From Cytobacillus firmus (GTDB lineage: Bacteria; Bacillota; Bacilli; Bacillales; Cytobacillaceae): a DNA stretch of 64,000 bases. Both the position numbers and the translations under genes were made by a program. This document shows positions 63,684 through 64,000 of the stretch, in pieces. Position 1 is the first letter of the stretch. Every line of letters starts with the position of its first letter. The stretch covers positions 2,305,501-2,369,500 of the forward strand of contig NZ_CP086235.1 of assembly GCF_023612095.1 (NCBI RefSeq). Reading direction: 5' to 3'. Under the pieces are notes generated by a model. The model ran no database searches. It was given only the letters and a program-made list of their open reading frames with translations, and was not told where the DNA came from.

Positions 63684-64000
63684 ATGAAGAAAAACCATTC
63701 GTACGGCTGTGGAAGCAGCGACAAATGTCCTCCATTACCGAAGTGTGACACGGCTAAATCGCATACTCATTTTTGTGATGTAGGAGATCCGCAAAATACA
63801 GGCGGAGTAGAGCAGACAATAATTCTTGGAGATGTTCCAATTCAGACATTAACTGAAGCAGATATTTATCTTCCTTCATATGCCACAGAAATTAAACAAA
63901 TCCGAAAGAATGTATATCTGACACAATGTAAAGCTGTACCTGTTATCCCGGAAGGCTTCCCTGAAACACCTCCAACATCTGTAAAGCTTTATGTAGAAGG
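63684..64000 (+). CDS. Probable spore coat-type protein (DUF3794-like), cut by window end
   Basis: An open frame from ATG 63684 (RBS TAGGAG) that runs off the window. The first 105 residues begin MKKNHSYGCGSSDKCPPLPK, rich in Cys, and continue with ILGDVPIQTLTEADIYLPSYATEIKQIRKNVYLTQCKAVP. The IKQIRKNVYLTQCKAVP stretch resembles DUF3794/SPOCS-type coat-associated proteins of Bacillus, though I cannot confirm this. No stop before 64000, so the C-terminus is missing. Confidence 0.55.
   Translation, partial: MKKNHSYGCGSSDKCPPLPKCDTAKSHTHFCDVGDPQNTGGVEQTIILGDVPIQTLTEADIYLPSYATEIKQIRKNVYLTQCKAVPVIPEGFPETPPTSVKLYVE

Overview
The window looks like chromosomal DNA of a spore-forming, moderately low-GC Bacillaceae (Bacillus/Cytobacillus-like). 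The inference rests on a B. subtilis-type cysH-cysP-sat-cysC-sumT-sirB-sirC operon, an IDEAL-domain protein, sps-type spore-coat polysaccharide genes, CgeB, a SpoIISA toxin, many TTG/GTG starts behind strong GGAGG-type ribosome sites, and two intergenic repeat types recalled as typical of Bacillus. No rRNA, tRNA, CRISPR array, transposase or integrase was recognised.

Layout. 0-3 kb: tandem repeat, MFS exporter, P1-family aminopeptidase, IDEAL protein. 3-10 kb: a glycolate/glyoxylate block (class-V aminotransferase, a reduced aconitase-like protein, a sigma-54 enhancer-binding regulator, glcD, glcF) with a textbook -24/-12 promoter. A second -24/-12 promoter drives the solute-binding protein at 10.2 kb. 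11.4-17 kb: a GntR/FCD regulator, then a CoA-transferase / enoyl-CoA hydratase / TctB / TctA / gamma-carbonic-anhydrase-like operon that resembles caiB-caiD-caiE joined to a tripartite tricarboxylate transporter. tctA carries a frameshift. 17-19 kb: a frameshifted ABC ATPase and a Gfo/Idh/MocA oxidoreductase. 19.1-25.6 kb: assimilatory sulfate reduction and siroheme synthesis. 25.7-29.7 kb: CdaR regulator, GntP permease and glycerate kinase. 29.7-39.7 kb: DUF1646 transporter, a 54-aa small protein, MFS, chemoreceptor-like protein, wHTH regulator, M20 amidohydrolase, AbgT transporter, aldehyde dehydrogenase.

40-62.3 kb is the most interesting part: a surface/spore glycan island. It holds phosphohexomutase, mannose-1-P guanylyltransferase, gmd and an Rmd-like reductase (predicted GDP-mannose to GDP-6-deoxyhexose), spsIJKL-type dTDP-rhamnose genes, five glycosyltransferases (GT4-like, GT2, CgeB, GT61) and a methyltransferase-like protein. 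It also has a second ATP sulfurylase/APS kinase pair, a PHP phosphatase that could remove PAP, an SLC13 transporter that could import sulfate, and two sulfotransferases with visible PAPS-binding motifs. Together these predict a sulfated rhamnose/mannose-derived glycan, probably on the spore surface.

The island is bounded by about 105-bp imperfect direct repeats that are copies of the 3' end of spoIISB. spoIISA-spoIISB lie at its right edge and a small spoIISC-like ORF at its left edge, so the island appears to sit inside a spoIIS toxin-antitoxin operon. Three genes (tctA, the ABC ATPase, spoIISB) are each disrupted by one base in a G run, so sequencing error must be considered beside true decay.
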